64,000 bases of DNA from Lysinibacillus sp. B2A1 (GTDB lineage Bacteria; Bacillota; Bacilli; Bacillales_A; Planococcaceae). The notes below the pieces were generated by a model. It was not told where the DNA came from. It worked only from the letters and a program-made list of their open reading frames with translations, and searched no databases. Where the stretch lies: the NCBI GenBank assembly GCA_002973635.1, contig CP027224.1, forward strand, positions 4,948,001 to 5,012,000, read 5' to 3'. The position numbers and the translations under genes were made by a program. This document shows, piece by piece, positions 55,812 through 64,000 of this stretch; the stretch's first letter is position 1; each line of letters starts with the position of its first letter.

Positions 55812-58181
55812 TTATTTTGCTTTTAATAGTAATGTTGTTCCCTTAATATTTTCTTTTCTCACAAATGTTTGATGATAATTTCCATTTGCCCAATCCATTA
55901 CTTGATCTTGATACCAATCGGATTTCACATGCCCGCTTTGACCTGGGCCAACGATATGATAGGCTGAACTTAAATCCCCCGCATCTACAACAAAGCGCCA
56001 TGATGCACCATGGTCGACATTCCCAGCCGTATCATTATCAGCAGCTTGAACAGTAACCTTGGAGCCGCCAATAGGAACCTTTTTAGCATTAAAATATGCT
56101 GCAAGAATCGGTGAAGCACTTCCTAATGTATGATCAAAAGTAAGCTGATGGAAGTTCCCCCATTGCCACTTTGATACATTTTGTCCAAATTGATCTTCCA
56201 ATTGCGCTACGGTAAGTTCAAATGCCTTATAAACTGTTGTATCCACACCACCTTGCTCTTCCATCCAAATGCTCTTATTTCCTGCATATGCCGTACGTAA
56301 AAGCTGATCAGTAATATTAAACTTGCCAGACATTAATTTATACATATCTTCAGGCATCTGATCTCTAAATAATACTTCCTGTAACTTTACCATCAATGTA
56401 TGGAAGACTAGTGGAGCACCTGAATCTTTGGCATCTACCATATCCCATTCTTCTAACAATTTAATAACATCTGCATACTTTCCTTCCTGATCTTTTGCTT
56501 TTATTGAAGCTAATAAATTTGGTAAAAACTCACGTGCATATAGATTCTGCTGATCCATTTGTAGTTGCATCATATCTTCCACTGTTATAGAATCATTTGC
56601 TTCTAACACTTCCTTGATTCGCTCAAAACGATAAGGCTGTGCCCAAAAGTCTGTTATATGGTAAGGATATTCTTCTCCAATGACTTCATTATTTGCTGTC
56701 GCGATAAAGCCTTCTTTTGGGTTGACTACAGTCGGCAGTTCATCCCATGGGATAAAGCCCTCCCAGCCATAGTCACTGGAATCACCTGGAACTGGCAGCT
56801 GTCCATCCCCCTGCTTACGAATTGGTATTTGACCATTGGCTTTATAAGCAATCGTGCCATCCTTTGATGCGAATACAAAATTTTGAGCCGGTGCTTTGAA
56901 ATCTTCCAACGCTTTTTCAAAGTCATTCCACGATTTCGCCTTATTAAAGCCCAGTATCGCACTTAGCTCTGCAGTTGGCTGAAGTGCTGTCCACTGCATG
57001 GCAAATTGTGCTGTCGGCTCCGTATCCTTAAATGCTAAATTAGTCATAATTGGACCATGTCTCGTAACAACGACCTCAAAATCTACCGTATCTCCATCTT
57101 TCACCTTGATTGATTCATCACGTACCTCGGCTTGCTCCCATTTGCCATCATAGCGAAATTGAGTTGGATTATCGGGATTCGGTATTTCAATATATAAATC
57201 CTGTACATCAGGTCCAACGTTAGTAACTCCCCATGCAATATCATCGTTGTGTCCTAAAATAATACCAGGAATACCAGCAAAAATTACGCCGCTGACGTTT
57301 TGCTCAGGTGATTGTAGGTGCATTTGATACCAAATAGAAGGTGTGCTTAAGCCTAAATGTGGATCATCTGCTAAAATGGGTGTGCCTGACGCTGTTTTCT
57401 CACCTGATACTACCCAGTTATTACTGCCATTAAATTCGTTTGGCAATAAATCTGCTTGGAATTGCCCTACTACTGCGACTGGATTTTCCTTATTAGCTTC
57501 AATAATAGATGACGCATTTTCAGGATATTTAATAAATAATTCTTTCGCTTTGTCTTCACCGAAGTTTTGTAAAGCCCAATGACGGAATGCAAGTGCGTTC
57601 CAATTACCGCCTAAATCATAGGCCATATATTTTCCAATTGTTATAGAATCTTCAACAGACCAATTCTCTGGTTCATAGCCTAATAATGCAAATTCATAGC
57701 TTAACGTGTTTTTTTCTTTTGCCTCTGCAATAAAAGCATTTACACCCTCAGCAAACCATTCAAGTACCTGCTTGCTTTCTGGATCATAGGCAGATAATGA
57801 TTTTTCAGCTGCATCTCGTAAACTAAACGTTCGAAAATGCTTATCTGAATTAATGGTTGCCTCTCCAATTATCTCCGACAAGCGACCACTTGCCTGTCTA
57901 CGAGCTAAATCCATTTGAAACAGCCTATCTTGTGCCTGTACATAGCCCTGTGCACGATACAAATCTGCATTTGTCTGAGCGAATATATGAGGGACCCCCT
58001 TGTCATCCCTTGTGACGCTTACATCCTGCTCCAACACATTTACAGCAAGTTCCCCATCAATAACTGGCTTCGATTTATTCATAAACCATGTAAAGCCGAT
58101 AAATAACGCAATCGCAACTACTGCTAAAAAACCAATAATAGCAAGCAGCCACTTTTTCCATGTAAACTTTCTCACATGCAA
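55812..58181 (-). CDS. Penicillin acylase family (N-terminal nucleophile) hydrolase
   Basis: A 789-aa precursor. An N-terminal anchor or signal (WLLAIIGFLAVVAIALFIGFTWF) is followed by the alpha-subunit (DVSVTRDDKGVPHIFAQTNADLYRAQGYVQAQDRLFQMDLARRQASGRLSEIIG). The catalytic serine, freed by autocleavage, is in NEFNGSNNWVVSGEKTASGTPILADDPHL. Then come GVIFAGIPGIILGHNDDIAWGVTN, and near the end VPIGGSKVTVQAADND and GASWRFVVDAG. Family members hydrolyse penicillins, acyl-homoserine lactones or other acyl amides; the substrate cannot be told. It is monocistronic. The signal suggests a surface location. Confidence 0.92.
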   Translation of the reverse strand: MHVRKFTWKKWLLAIIGFLAVVAIALFIGFTWFMNKSKPVIDGELAVNVLEQDVSVTRDDKGVPHIFAQTNADLYRAQGYVQAQDRLFQMDLARRQASGRLSEIIGEATINSDKHFRTFSLRDAAEKSLSAYDPESKQVLEWFAEGVNAFIAEAKEKNTLSYEFALLGYEPENWSVEDSITIGKYMAYDLGGNWNALAFRHWALQNFGEDKAKELFIKYPENASSIIEANKENPVAVVGQFQADLLPNEFNGSNNWVVSGEKTASGTPILADDPHLGLSTPSIWYQMHLQSPEQNVSGVIFAGIPGIILGHNDDIAWGVTNVGPDVQDLYIEIPNPDNPTQFRYDGKWEQAEVRDESIKVKDGDTVDFEVVVTRHGPIMTNLAFKDTEPTAQFAMQWTALQPTAELSAILGFNKAKSWNDFEKALEDFKAPAQNFVFASKDGTIAYKANGQIPIRKQGDGQLPVPGDSSDYGWEGFIPWDELPTVVNPKEGFIATANNEVIGEEYPYHITDFWAQPYRFERIKEVLEANDSITVEDMMQLQMDQQNLYAREFLPNLLASIKAKDQEGKYADVIKLLEEWDMVDAKDSGAPLVFHTLMVKLQEVLFRDQMPEDMYKLMSGKFNITDQLLRTAYAGNKSIWMEEQGGVDTTVYKAFELTVAQLEDQFGQNVSKWQWGNFHQLTFDHTLGSASPILAAYFNAKKVPIGGSKVTVQAADNDTAGNVDHGASWRFVVDAGDLSSAYHIVGPGQSGHVKSDWYQDQVMDWANGNYHQTFVRKENIKGTTLLLKAK

Positions 58182-58361
58182 ACCCCCTTCTTTGCAATAT
58201 ATTCTGGTTTTTGCTTATCAAATCCTTTTAAATCTAAAATAATTAGCGAAATTTAGCGATTTATAGAACAGGAACAGTATAAATAATATGAATCATCCAT
58301 ACTACTGAGGAATGTTAAAAAAACCGTATCTTCCCTAACGGAAAATACGATTTTTTAGATA

Positions 58362-59117
58362 CTATATACGAAGCTGTAATTCGATTGGACAATGGTCACT
58401 TCCTAAAATGTGCGCATGAATAATCGCCTCTTCTATGCTGTCTTTTAATCTCTCAGAAACAATAAAATAATCAATGCGCCAGCCAATATTGCGTTCACGT
58501 ACTTTATTCATATAAGACCACCAGGTATAGTGGTCTGTTGTATCCGGATGTAGGTGACGGAAGGAATCGATAAAGCCACTTGCTAAAAGTTCTGTCATTT
58601 TGGCGCGTTCTTCATATGTAAAACCAGAATTTCCGATATTCGATTTTGCATTTTTTAAATCAATTTCCATATGTGCAACATTTAAGTCTCCGCAGTATAC
58701 AATAGGCTTCTTGGCATTCAGCTCCTGTAAATATAAAGCTAACCGACTCTCCCACTCTAAACGCAGAGATAATCGAGCTAAATCTCGCTGAGCGTTTGGT
58801 GTATAGACATTTACTAGGTAAAAACCTTCATACTCTAACGTAATAATTCTCCCTTCATCCTGAGAAACATCTTCACCTACACCATAATGTACAGAAAGTG
58901 GCGTATGCTTTGTAAAGATAGCAGTCCCTGAGTAGCCTTTCTTCTGTGCGTAGTTCCAATACTGCTCATATCCTTCAAGAGAAAGCTCCACTTGTCCTGC
59001 CTGACACTTCGTTTCTTGAATACAGAAAAAATCAGCATCCATGCTATTGAAAAAATCTAAAAAACCTTTGCCTATACAGGCTCTGATTCCATTGACATTC
59101 CAAGAAATAAATTTCAT
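58362..59117 (-). CDS. Exodeoxyribonuclease III (AP endonuclease ExoA)
   Basis: A 251-aa Mg-dependent DNA repair nuclease with the EEP fold. Motifs: MKFISWNVNGIRACIGKGF, CIQETKCQ (metal-binding Glu), GTAIFTKHTPL, VYTPNAQRD, YCGDLNVAHMEIDL (Asp/Asn), WWSYMNKVRERNIGWRIDYFIVS and ILGSDHCPIELQL (catalytic His). It acts at abasic sites. It is co-oriented with murB 55 bp upstream; a hairpin (ACGC..GCGT with T-run on the minus strand, about 59134-59165) lies between them. Confidence 0.95.
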   Translation of the reverse strand: MKFISWNVNGIRACIGKGFLDFFNSMDADFFCIQETKCQAGQVELSLEGYEQYWNYAQKKGYSGTAIFTKHTPLSVHYGVGEDVSQDEGRIITLEYEGFYLVNVYTPNAQRDLARLSLRLEWESRLALYLQELNAKKPIVYCGDLNVAHMEIDLKNAKSNIGNSGFTYEERAKMTELLASGFIDSFRHLHPDTTDHYTWWSYMNKVRERNIGWRIDYFIVSERLKDSIEEAIIHAHILGSDHCPIELQLRI

Positions 59118-59171
59118 TTTCTTCTCTCCTCCAAAAAAACGCCCCCCGCCATCAGCGAAGAGCGTAGTATG

Positions 59172-60086
59172 CTATAAGTCATCACCAACTATTTTTACTT
59201 CTGTCTCCAAATCAATACCGAACTTTTCCTTAACTACTCTCTGTACCATTTGGATTGTTGCGATATAATCAGAAGCTGTGGCATTGCCTTTATTAACAAT
59301 AAAGCCTGCATGCTTCGTTGAAACCTCTGCATCACCTACACCCTTTCCTTGTAAGCCGCTATCTTGAATGAGCTTACCTGCAAAGTGACCTGGAGGGCGC
59401 TTAAAGACACTTCCTGCAGATGGGTATTCTAATGGTTGCTTAGATTCTCGTTGGAGTGTTAAATCTGCAATTTTAGCATCAATTTCTTCCTGTACGCCTT
59501 TAGCTAACTGAAATTCAGATGACAGTACATAGAAACCCTTTTTAGCAATAATACTTTTACGGTAGCCTAGTTCAAGCTCTTCTTTGTTTAGTATTAAAAC
59601 ATCTCCTTCTTTAGTTAACACTTTAGAGGAAATAATAATATCCTTAATTTCTCCACCATAGGCTCCTGCATTCATAGCCATCGCTCCACCAATTGAGCCT
59701 GGAATCCCACAAGCAAATTCAAAGCCTGTTAAAGTGGCAGCAGCAGCTAATTTAGATACATCTTTTATGAGTGCACCGCTTTGCGCGTAAACATGGTTAT
59801 CAGCTATATGAATTTCATCTAAATATGAAAATGTAACTACAATCCCTCGATGTCCGCCATCACGAACAACCATATTGGACCCATTACCTAACATTAATAA
59901 TGGAATATTATTTATGTGTGCATAGCGAATAACTGATATCGCTTCTTCTTCTGTTTCAGGTAAAACAAAAACATCTGCCTTACCGCCTAATTTAGTCATC
60001 GTATATTGCTGTAATGATTCATTTAATTTAATATTGGCTGGATTTACGCTTTGTGCTAAATCCGATGCCCATTGTTCTTTTGTCAT
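59172..60086 (-). CDS. murB: UDP-N-acetylenolpyruvoylglucosamine reductase MurB
   Basis: An FAD enzyme making UDP-MurNAc. The FAD-binding part is LMLGNGSNMVVRDGGHRGIVV (about residues 80-100) and FEFACGIPGSIGGAMAMNAGAYGGEIKD (about 138-165). The active-site serine is in YPSAGSVFKRPPGHFAGKLIQDSGLQGKGVGDAEVSTKHAGFIVN. The C-terminal glutamate-containing region KEKFGIDLETEVKIVG is present. At 304 aa this is the short type IIa/IIb form usual in Bacillota. The start is ATG 60086. In B. subtilis murB lies in the dcw cluster; here it stands alone with exoA. Confidence 0.95.
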   Translation of the reverse strand: MTKEQWASDLAQSVNPANIKLNESLQQYTMTKLGGKADVFVLPETEEEAISVIRYAHINNIPLLMLGNGSNMVVRDGGHRGIVVTFSYLDEIHIADNHVYAQSGALIKDVSKLAAAATLTGFEFACGIPGSIGGAMAMNAGAYGGEIKDIIISSKVLTKEGDVLILNKEELELGYRKSIIAKKGFYVLSSEFQLAKGVQEEIDAKIADLTLQRESKQPLEYPSAGSVFKRPPGHFAGKLIQDSGLQGKGVGDAEVSTKHAGFIVNKGNATASDYIATIQMVQRVVKEKFGIDLETEVKIVGDDL

Positions 60087-60297
60087 GAGAGCTAGTTCCT
60101 TTCTAACATCCTTCTTACTCTACACTAGTATGGATTTAGAACCTCGATTTGACAAGTAAAATGAAGGGGTTTTTATCTCGTTTCATGGGTTATAAAACAC
60201 CCTGTACAGAGATGTTGAATATTATAAAGAAAATTCAAGATCATTCCAAGAAACATATATAACCAACTTACCCTTATCAGCAATATATAGGCTTCTT

Positions 60298-60612
60298 TTA
60301 AAGCCAGCTTGTTGCCCATGATTCAATATTACGAATAGCTCCTTCTAACGCCTTACCCTTATCTGTTAACGAATACTCAACACGTACTGGTACTTCTGAA
60401 TACACTTTTCGCTCCACAAGCCCTTCTTTTTCTAGCTCCTTTAAGCGTTCTGATAACAAACGACCACTTACTGGTAATGCAGACTCAATTTCATTAAATC
60501 GTTGTGGTCCATCTAATAGTTGATATAAAATTAGCCCTGTCCAGCGTTTTCCAATTAAATCCATTGCTTTAGCTAAACGAGGACATAAAGTCGTCTCATT
60601 CATTTCTTTCAC
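60298..60612 (-). CDS. HxlR-family transcriptional regulator
   Basis: A 104-aa winged-helix regulator. TTLCPRLAKAMDLIGKRWTGLILYQLLDGPQRFNEIESALPVSGRLLSERLKELEKEGLVERKVYSEVPVRVEYSLTDKG is the complete HxlR (DUF24) signature. The early cysteine (residue 8) is typical of redox/electrophile sensors such as YodB or HypR. It is divergent from a YceI-type gene 490 bp away. The 5' region contains TTAC/GTAA dyads that may be its operators. Confidence 0.9.
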   Translation of the reverse strand: MKEMNETTLCPRLAKAMDLIGKRWTGLILYQLLDGPQRFNEIESALPVSGRLLSERLKELEKEGLVERKVYSEVPVRVEYSLTDKGKALEGAIRNIESWATSWL

Positions 60613-61105
60613 CTCTTATGTATTCTATTGTAACGATTATTTTTACAAAAGTAAATTTGAAGTAACTTATTTACACCTAGTAATTTATTTACTGTTATAT
60701 ATTTAATTACTAAAAGTAAGTTTAAGTTGAATTATGTATTTTTTAAATTAATGTACAGAAATTCACATTAAATCGAATGATAAAATTATAGCCTTCTCTT
60801 AACCTTGGTCTTAAATAAACGTTTAGTCACAGTAGTTGAAAAACTATCTTGTACAGGACAACTCACTATATGCCTTCACTCTTCACAATATGATTATTTC
60901 AAAAGCCAATACTTTCTCAATTAACCTCAAATAGAAAGCAGACATTCATACTTTCATGATTACTTTTCTTATAATAATTTTAAATATTCACAAATTACAC
61001 GATTATTCATAGTATATTTGCTAATTTTTACGAGTAATCCATTGAATCATTGAATTTTTTACTCTATCATTCGTTGTAAGATACTGTTTTTAGGGGGATT
61101 TTCCA
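60613..61105. promoter_or_regulatory. Divergent intergenic region with TTAC/GTAA dyads
   Basis: About 490 bp without a gene. TTTAC-aaaa-GTAAA (60642-60655) lies 30 bp upstream of the HxlR start, AGTAACTTATTTAC follows at 60661-60674, and TTAC-taaaa-GTAA is at 60707-60719. They resemble operators of HxlR-type regulators. The remaining 380 bp towards yceI show nothing distinct. Confidence 0.45.
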
Positions 61106-61633
61106 GTGAAAAAGTATGCAATTGATTTCAGCCATTCAACAATCGGCTTTTCAGTAAAACATATGATGATATCAAAAATACATGGTACATTCGAATCGTA
61201 CAATGCAGAAATAGCTTTACCAGGTATTGAACAAGTTGAAGGAGGAAGCATTTCCTTTACCATTGCAGTTGCCAGTGTTTCCACGAAAAATTTCGATCGA
61301 GATGTTCATCTTGTATCTCCTGACTTTTTCGATGCCGATGTTTATCCTAAAATATTATTTACATCCACAGATATCAAAAAACTTGAAGATAAAAAATATG
61401 CTATTCATGGTGATTTAACTATTAAAAACATAACAAAGCCCATTACATTTACTACAGTATATACTGGAAATGGAGTAAACCCTTGGGCACAAGAAGTATA
61501 TGGCTTCCAAGCAAAGGCACAAATTGACCGGCGAGAATTTAATTTAGTGTATAACACGCTACTTGAAACAGGTGGTGTATTAATTAGTGATGAGATTGAT
61601 GTTGTTGTTGACCTTGAAATAAGTCCTGTCTAA
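61106..61633 (+). CDS. YceI family lipid-binding protein
   Basis: A 175-aa lipocalin-like beta-barrel protein without a signal peptide. It has KYAIDFSHSTIGFSVKHMMISKIHGTFESYNAEI (residues 2-35), VSTKNFDRDVHLVSPDFFDADVYPKILFTST (about 57-87), IHGDLTIKNITKPITFTTVY and the C-terminal DRREFNLVYNTLLETGGVLISDEIDVVVDLE. YceI proteins bind polyisoprenoid or amide ligands. The ATG-equivalent start is GTG 61106 behind GGGGG. It is divergent from the HxlR regulator, which may control it. Confidence 0.92.
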   Translation: MKKYAIDFSHSTIGFSVKHMMISKIHGTFESYNAEIALPGIEQVEGGSISFTIAVASVSTKNFDRDVHLVSPDFFDADVYPKILFTSTDIKKLEDKKYAIHGDLTIKNITKPITFTTVYTGNGVNPWAQEVYGFQAKAQIDRREFNLVYNTLLETGGVLISDEIDVVVDLEISPV

Positions 61634-61672
61634 CTATTTTGTTTGTTGTAACATAGGTAAGGGGGGAACTTT

Positions 61673-62041
61673 ATGCTTTGGTTTAATGATTTTTCATTTG
61701 TGTCTATTTTTATTTCAATAATCTTTTTAATTGTTATTGGAGGTATCGTGTTCACTGTTTTTAACAGCATTTTACAATGGTCAAAAAACAATAACTCACC
61801 TGTTTTAACAGTACCAGCTAAAGTCGTTACGAAACGATCCAATACAAGTGGAGGGTCTGGTAACACTAGTGCCCAGACATCCTATTATGTAACGTTTGAG
61901 GTACAAAGTGGTGATCGGCTAGAGCTAAAAATGAATGGTCGTGATTTTGGACTACTTGCAGATGGCGACTTTGGATTACTAACGTTCCAAGGCACACGTT
62001 ATCATACATTTGAACGGCAAAATAAGAAGAGCAGCGATTAA
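61673..62041 (+). CDS. DUF2500 domain protein
   Basis: A 122-aa membrane-tethered protein. An N-terminal transmembrane helix (SIFISIIFLIVIGGIVFTVF) is followed by the DUF2500 domain: PVLTVPAKVVTKRSNTSGGSGNTSAQTSYYVTFEVQSGDRLELKMNGRDFGLLADGDFGLLTFQGTRYHTFER. Function unknown. It is 40 bp downstream of yceI in the same direction with its own RBS (AGGGGGG), so probably the same transcript. Confidence 0.9.
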   Translation: MLWFNDFSFVSIFISIIFLIVIGGIVFTVFNSILQWSKNNNSPVLTVPAKVVTKRSNTSGGSGNTSAQTSYYVTFEVQSGDRLELKMNGRDFGLLADGDFGLLTFQGTRYHTFERQNKKSSD

Positions 62042-62065
62042 CTCGCGCTCTTCTTTTCAATTTCA

Positions 62066-64000
62066 TTATTGAATTAAATATTTACCGAAGCCGCCCACTG
62101 TATCTCCCAAATATTTAATAGAGCTACCTGCTGGGATAACTTTTTGAGCATCCTTGGCAGTTTGGTAAATAACCTTTGTATTTGTTGGGAATGGTACAAA
62201 CGACCAGTTATTGTCAGCAGCAGGATTGATTATTTTATTGTCCATAATGTAATCAACAACAGCTTGACGATTTTCATACGCATAATTCGTCACATTAGAG
62301 CCATTAGCATTTTTAAATGTCGCCCCATATGAGCCGCCAACACGGTAATTGTTTGTAATAATAATGAAGTCTTGTTTTAAATCAATCGGTTTACCAGCAT
62401 ATTGTACATTCTTAATACGATTTGCCTTTTCATCAGTAAGATTACCACGACGATCATATTTTGCTGGCGATGTCACATCAATTTGATAAGTTAAACCATC
62501 TAGCACGTCGAAATTATAAGAACGTGCCTCTGGATCGATAATATTTTGCTCTTCTGTTTTATTTGGATCAATTGTTGCAAAAATGCCTGCAGCCATCTCT
62601 AACCATTCAATAGCTTGAGCACCTGTCACTTTAATCGTTGCAACAGTGTTATCATAATGGTAAATATCTGCCATATTTTTAATTGCAAGAGGACCTACAG
62701 GAATATTTGTATAATCAGCAGGATTATTACGAGAACCTGCTTTGAAAGGTGCACCAGCAGAAAGCAGTGGTGTCTTTTCATCAGCAGTACCTTTTAATTC
62801 CTTTTCAATAAACCATTTTTGAGCCTGTGTAACAATTTGAATGGAAGAATCATCTTGCACCATAGAGAAGTAACTATGGATTGGAGCAGTTGTCTCACCA
62901 ACAGGTTGACGAATATACTTTAATGTACCTTCATGGGCTTCCTTAATTGCATTTAAAACAATATTAGAAGGCTGTAATCCCTCTTTTTTAATAGAGTGAA
63001 TAGAACCTTGTCCATCCACAACAACCCATTTTGAGCCCTGTAGCTCTAGCTTTAAATCAATAACACCAAGATGACTACCGTAGCTACCTGCCATAACAGT
63101 AGGTACTCCATTAATTGTCCCTTTTTCTTGATCTACATTTTTTAGATCCTTATAGTCACCTGGGAAGGTTAAATGAGAGTGACCTGTAATTAAAGCATCA
63201 ATACCTTCGATATCAGCAATTTGATAGCCAACATTTTCCGCGCCCTCCACATACGTATCTTCACCAATACCTGAATGTGAAAGAACAACAATTACATCTG
63301 CGCCTGCTTTTTGCATTTCTGGCACAACTTCTTTTATCGCTTCAACAGGTTCTTGCATAGCAACTTTACCCGCTAAATGAATGGCATCCCACTCAACAAT
63401 TTTTGTAGGGACGATACCTGTCACACCTATTTTAATTGTGTGCTTTTTACCTGTATGATCTACAACCTCTTTATCTAAAATGACATAAGGCGTATACATA
63501 TGCTTTTTTGTTTTTGCATCATAAGTGTTTGCATTTACGACTGGATATTGTGCATCATTTAATACCTCATCTAAAAACGCTAAACCGTAGTTGAATTCGT
63601 GGTTACCTAATGTACCACTATCATATTTCAATGCATTAAGTGCTGCGATAGCTGGATGAACTTCACCAGGCTGTAATACATTTTCTAACGCCTTATAAGA
63701 GCCTAATGGCGTTCCCTGAATTAAATCGCCATTATCGAACAATAATGTGTTTGGATTTTCAGCACGTGCTTGCTCAATTAATGCGGCAGTATTCGCTAAT
63801 CCTACATCAGCTGATTCAGCATCTAAGTAATAATTATAATTAGCAAGGTTCGTATGGATATCTGTCGTTCCTAAAATTTGTAGATCCATTGTAGTTTTAG
63901 CTGTTGGTAATTTATATTCAGCTGCAAAACGTTCCACAATACTTTGCATTTGCTCGAAAGTCACATAGTCACGAGGGCGAATTGTGTTATCATCAAAGCC
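62066..64000 (-). CDS. 2',3'-cyclic-nucleotide 2'-phosphodiesterase/3'-nucleotidase, surface-anchored, N-terminus beyond window
   Basis: A 5'-nucleotidase-family enzyme. The metallophosphatase domain (LQILGTTDIHTNLANYNYYLD, NTLLFDNGDLIQGTPLGSY, TLGNHEFNYGLAFLDEV, VVLSHSGIGED, ITGHSHLTFPG) binds two metals. The C-terminal domain (YHYDNTVATIKVTGAQAIEWLEMAAG, ITNNYRVGGSYGATFKNANGSNV) sets substrate specificity. The frame continues upstream through the window edge; the last visible residues GFDDNTIRPRDYVTFEQMQSIVERF are an S-layer homology repeat, so the enzyme is held on the cell wall. It scavenges extracellular nucleotides. The C-terminus is complete. Confidence 0.93.
   Translation of the reverse strand, partial: GFDDNTIRPRDYVTFEQMQSIVERFAAEYKLPTAKTTMDLQILGTTDIHTNLANYNYYLDAESADVGLANTAALIEQARAENPNTLLFDNGDLIQGTPLGSYKALENVLQPGEVHPAIAALNALKYDSGTLGNHEFNYGLAFLDEVLNDAQYPVVNANTYDAKTKKHMYTPYVILDKEVVDHTGKKHTIKIGVTGIVPTKIVEWDAIHLAGKVAMQEPVEAIKEVVPEMQKAGADVIVVLSHSGIGEDTYVEGAENVGYQIADIEGIDALITGHSHLTFPGDYKDLKNVDQEKGTINGVPTVMAGSYGSHLGVIDLKLELQGSKWVVVDGQGSIHSIKKEGLQPSNIVLNAIKEAHEGTLKYIRQPVGETTAPIHSYFSMVQDDSSIQIVTQAQKWFIEKELKGTADEKTPLLSAGAPFKAGSRNNPADYTNIPVGPLAIKNMADIYHYDNTVATIKVTGAQAIEWLEMAAGIFATIDPNKTEEQNIIDPEARSYNFDVLDGLTYQIDVTSPAKYDRRGNLTDEKANRIKNVQYAGKPIDLKQDFIIITNNYRVGGSYGATFKNANGSNVTNYAYENRQAVVDYIMDNKIINPAADNNWSFVPFPTNTKVIYQTAKDAQKVIPAGSSIKYLGDTVGGFGKYLIQ

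Overview
The window reads as a chromosomal segment of a low-GC, spore-forming member of the Bacillota, most likely Lysinibacillus or a close relative in the Bacillaceae/Caryophanaceae. This rests on the gene order, the Bacillus-type rRNA and tRNA sequences, AGGAGG-type ribosome binding sites with many TTG and GTG starts, and an S-layer-homology anchored enzyme at the right edge. From memory of the B. subtilis map, the left 34 kb follows, in inverted orientation, the block ddl-murF-cshA-ydbS-ydbT-rhomboid-acpS-ydcC-alr-ndoAI-ndoA-rsb/sigB-tex-sprT-tRNA/rrn-tsaE-tsaB-rimI-tsaD-ydiF-rex-tatA-tatC-ydiL-groES-groEL.

Layout. 0-3.6 kb: an edge-truncated coiled-coil gene, HrcA/CIRCE-controlled groESL and a CPBP membrane protease. 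3.6-10.7 kb: Tat translocase, Rex redox repressor, an ABC-F ATPase and the tRNA t6A operon tsaE-tsaB-rimI-tsaD. The ABC-F gene and tsaD converge on a quiet 340-bp region packed with DnaA boxes. 10.7-14.7 kb: a repeat-rich zone, a lone tRNA-Asp, 5S rRNA, a collapsed rRNA operon (23S 3' end joined directly to 16S 5' end) and eight more tRNAs. One of these, tRNA-Leu(GAG), carries the 17-bp ICEBs1-type attB sequence. 14.7-25.9 kb: sprT, tex, a reduced sigma-B module (rsbT-rsbU-rsbV-rsbW-sigB, with no rsbR, rsbS or rsbX), mazEF, alr, a lipoprotein, acpS and rhomboid. 26-36.6 kb: bPH2 membrane proteins, DEAD-box helicase, esterase, murF, ddl, rodA and a small new ORF. 37-48.2 kb: two MFS transporters, cardiolipin synthase, a VanY-like peptidase, YidC, an AraC regulator broken by one stop codon, and a PAS-LytTR regulator ahead of a CoA-transferase. 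48.2-64 kb: small genes, DUF1002, cvfB, mntR, comFB, cadC-cadA with its operator, a penicillin acylase family enzyme, exoA, murB, hxlR, yceI and an SLH-anchored nucleotidase running off the edge.

The most distinctive content is not protein coding. A mobile-looking repeat family of about 220-250 bp sits at about 11.4, 12.1, 20.8, 24.7 and 31.4 kb. It has 14-bp terminal inverted repeats and several hairpins, one showing compensatory base changes between copies. One of its hairpin modules appears to have been amplified into a 36-bp tandem array. A second, GC-rich repeat family occurs as an inverted pair between duplicated identical terminators at 55 kb.

All calls come from reading the sequence and from family knowledge; no searches were run.
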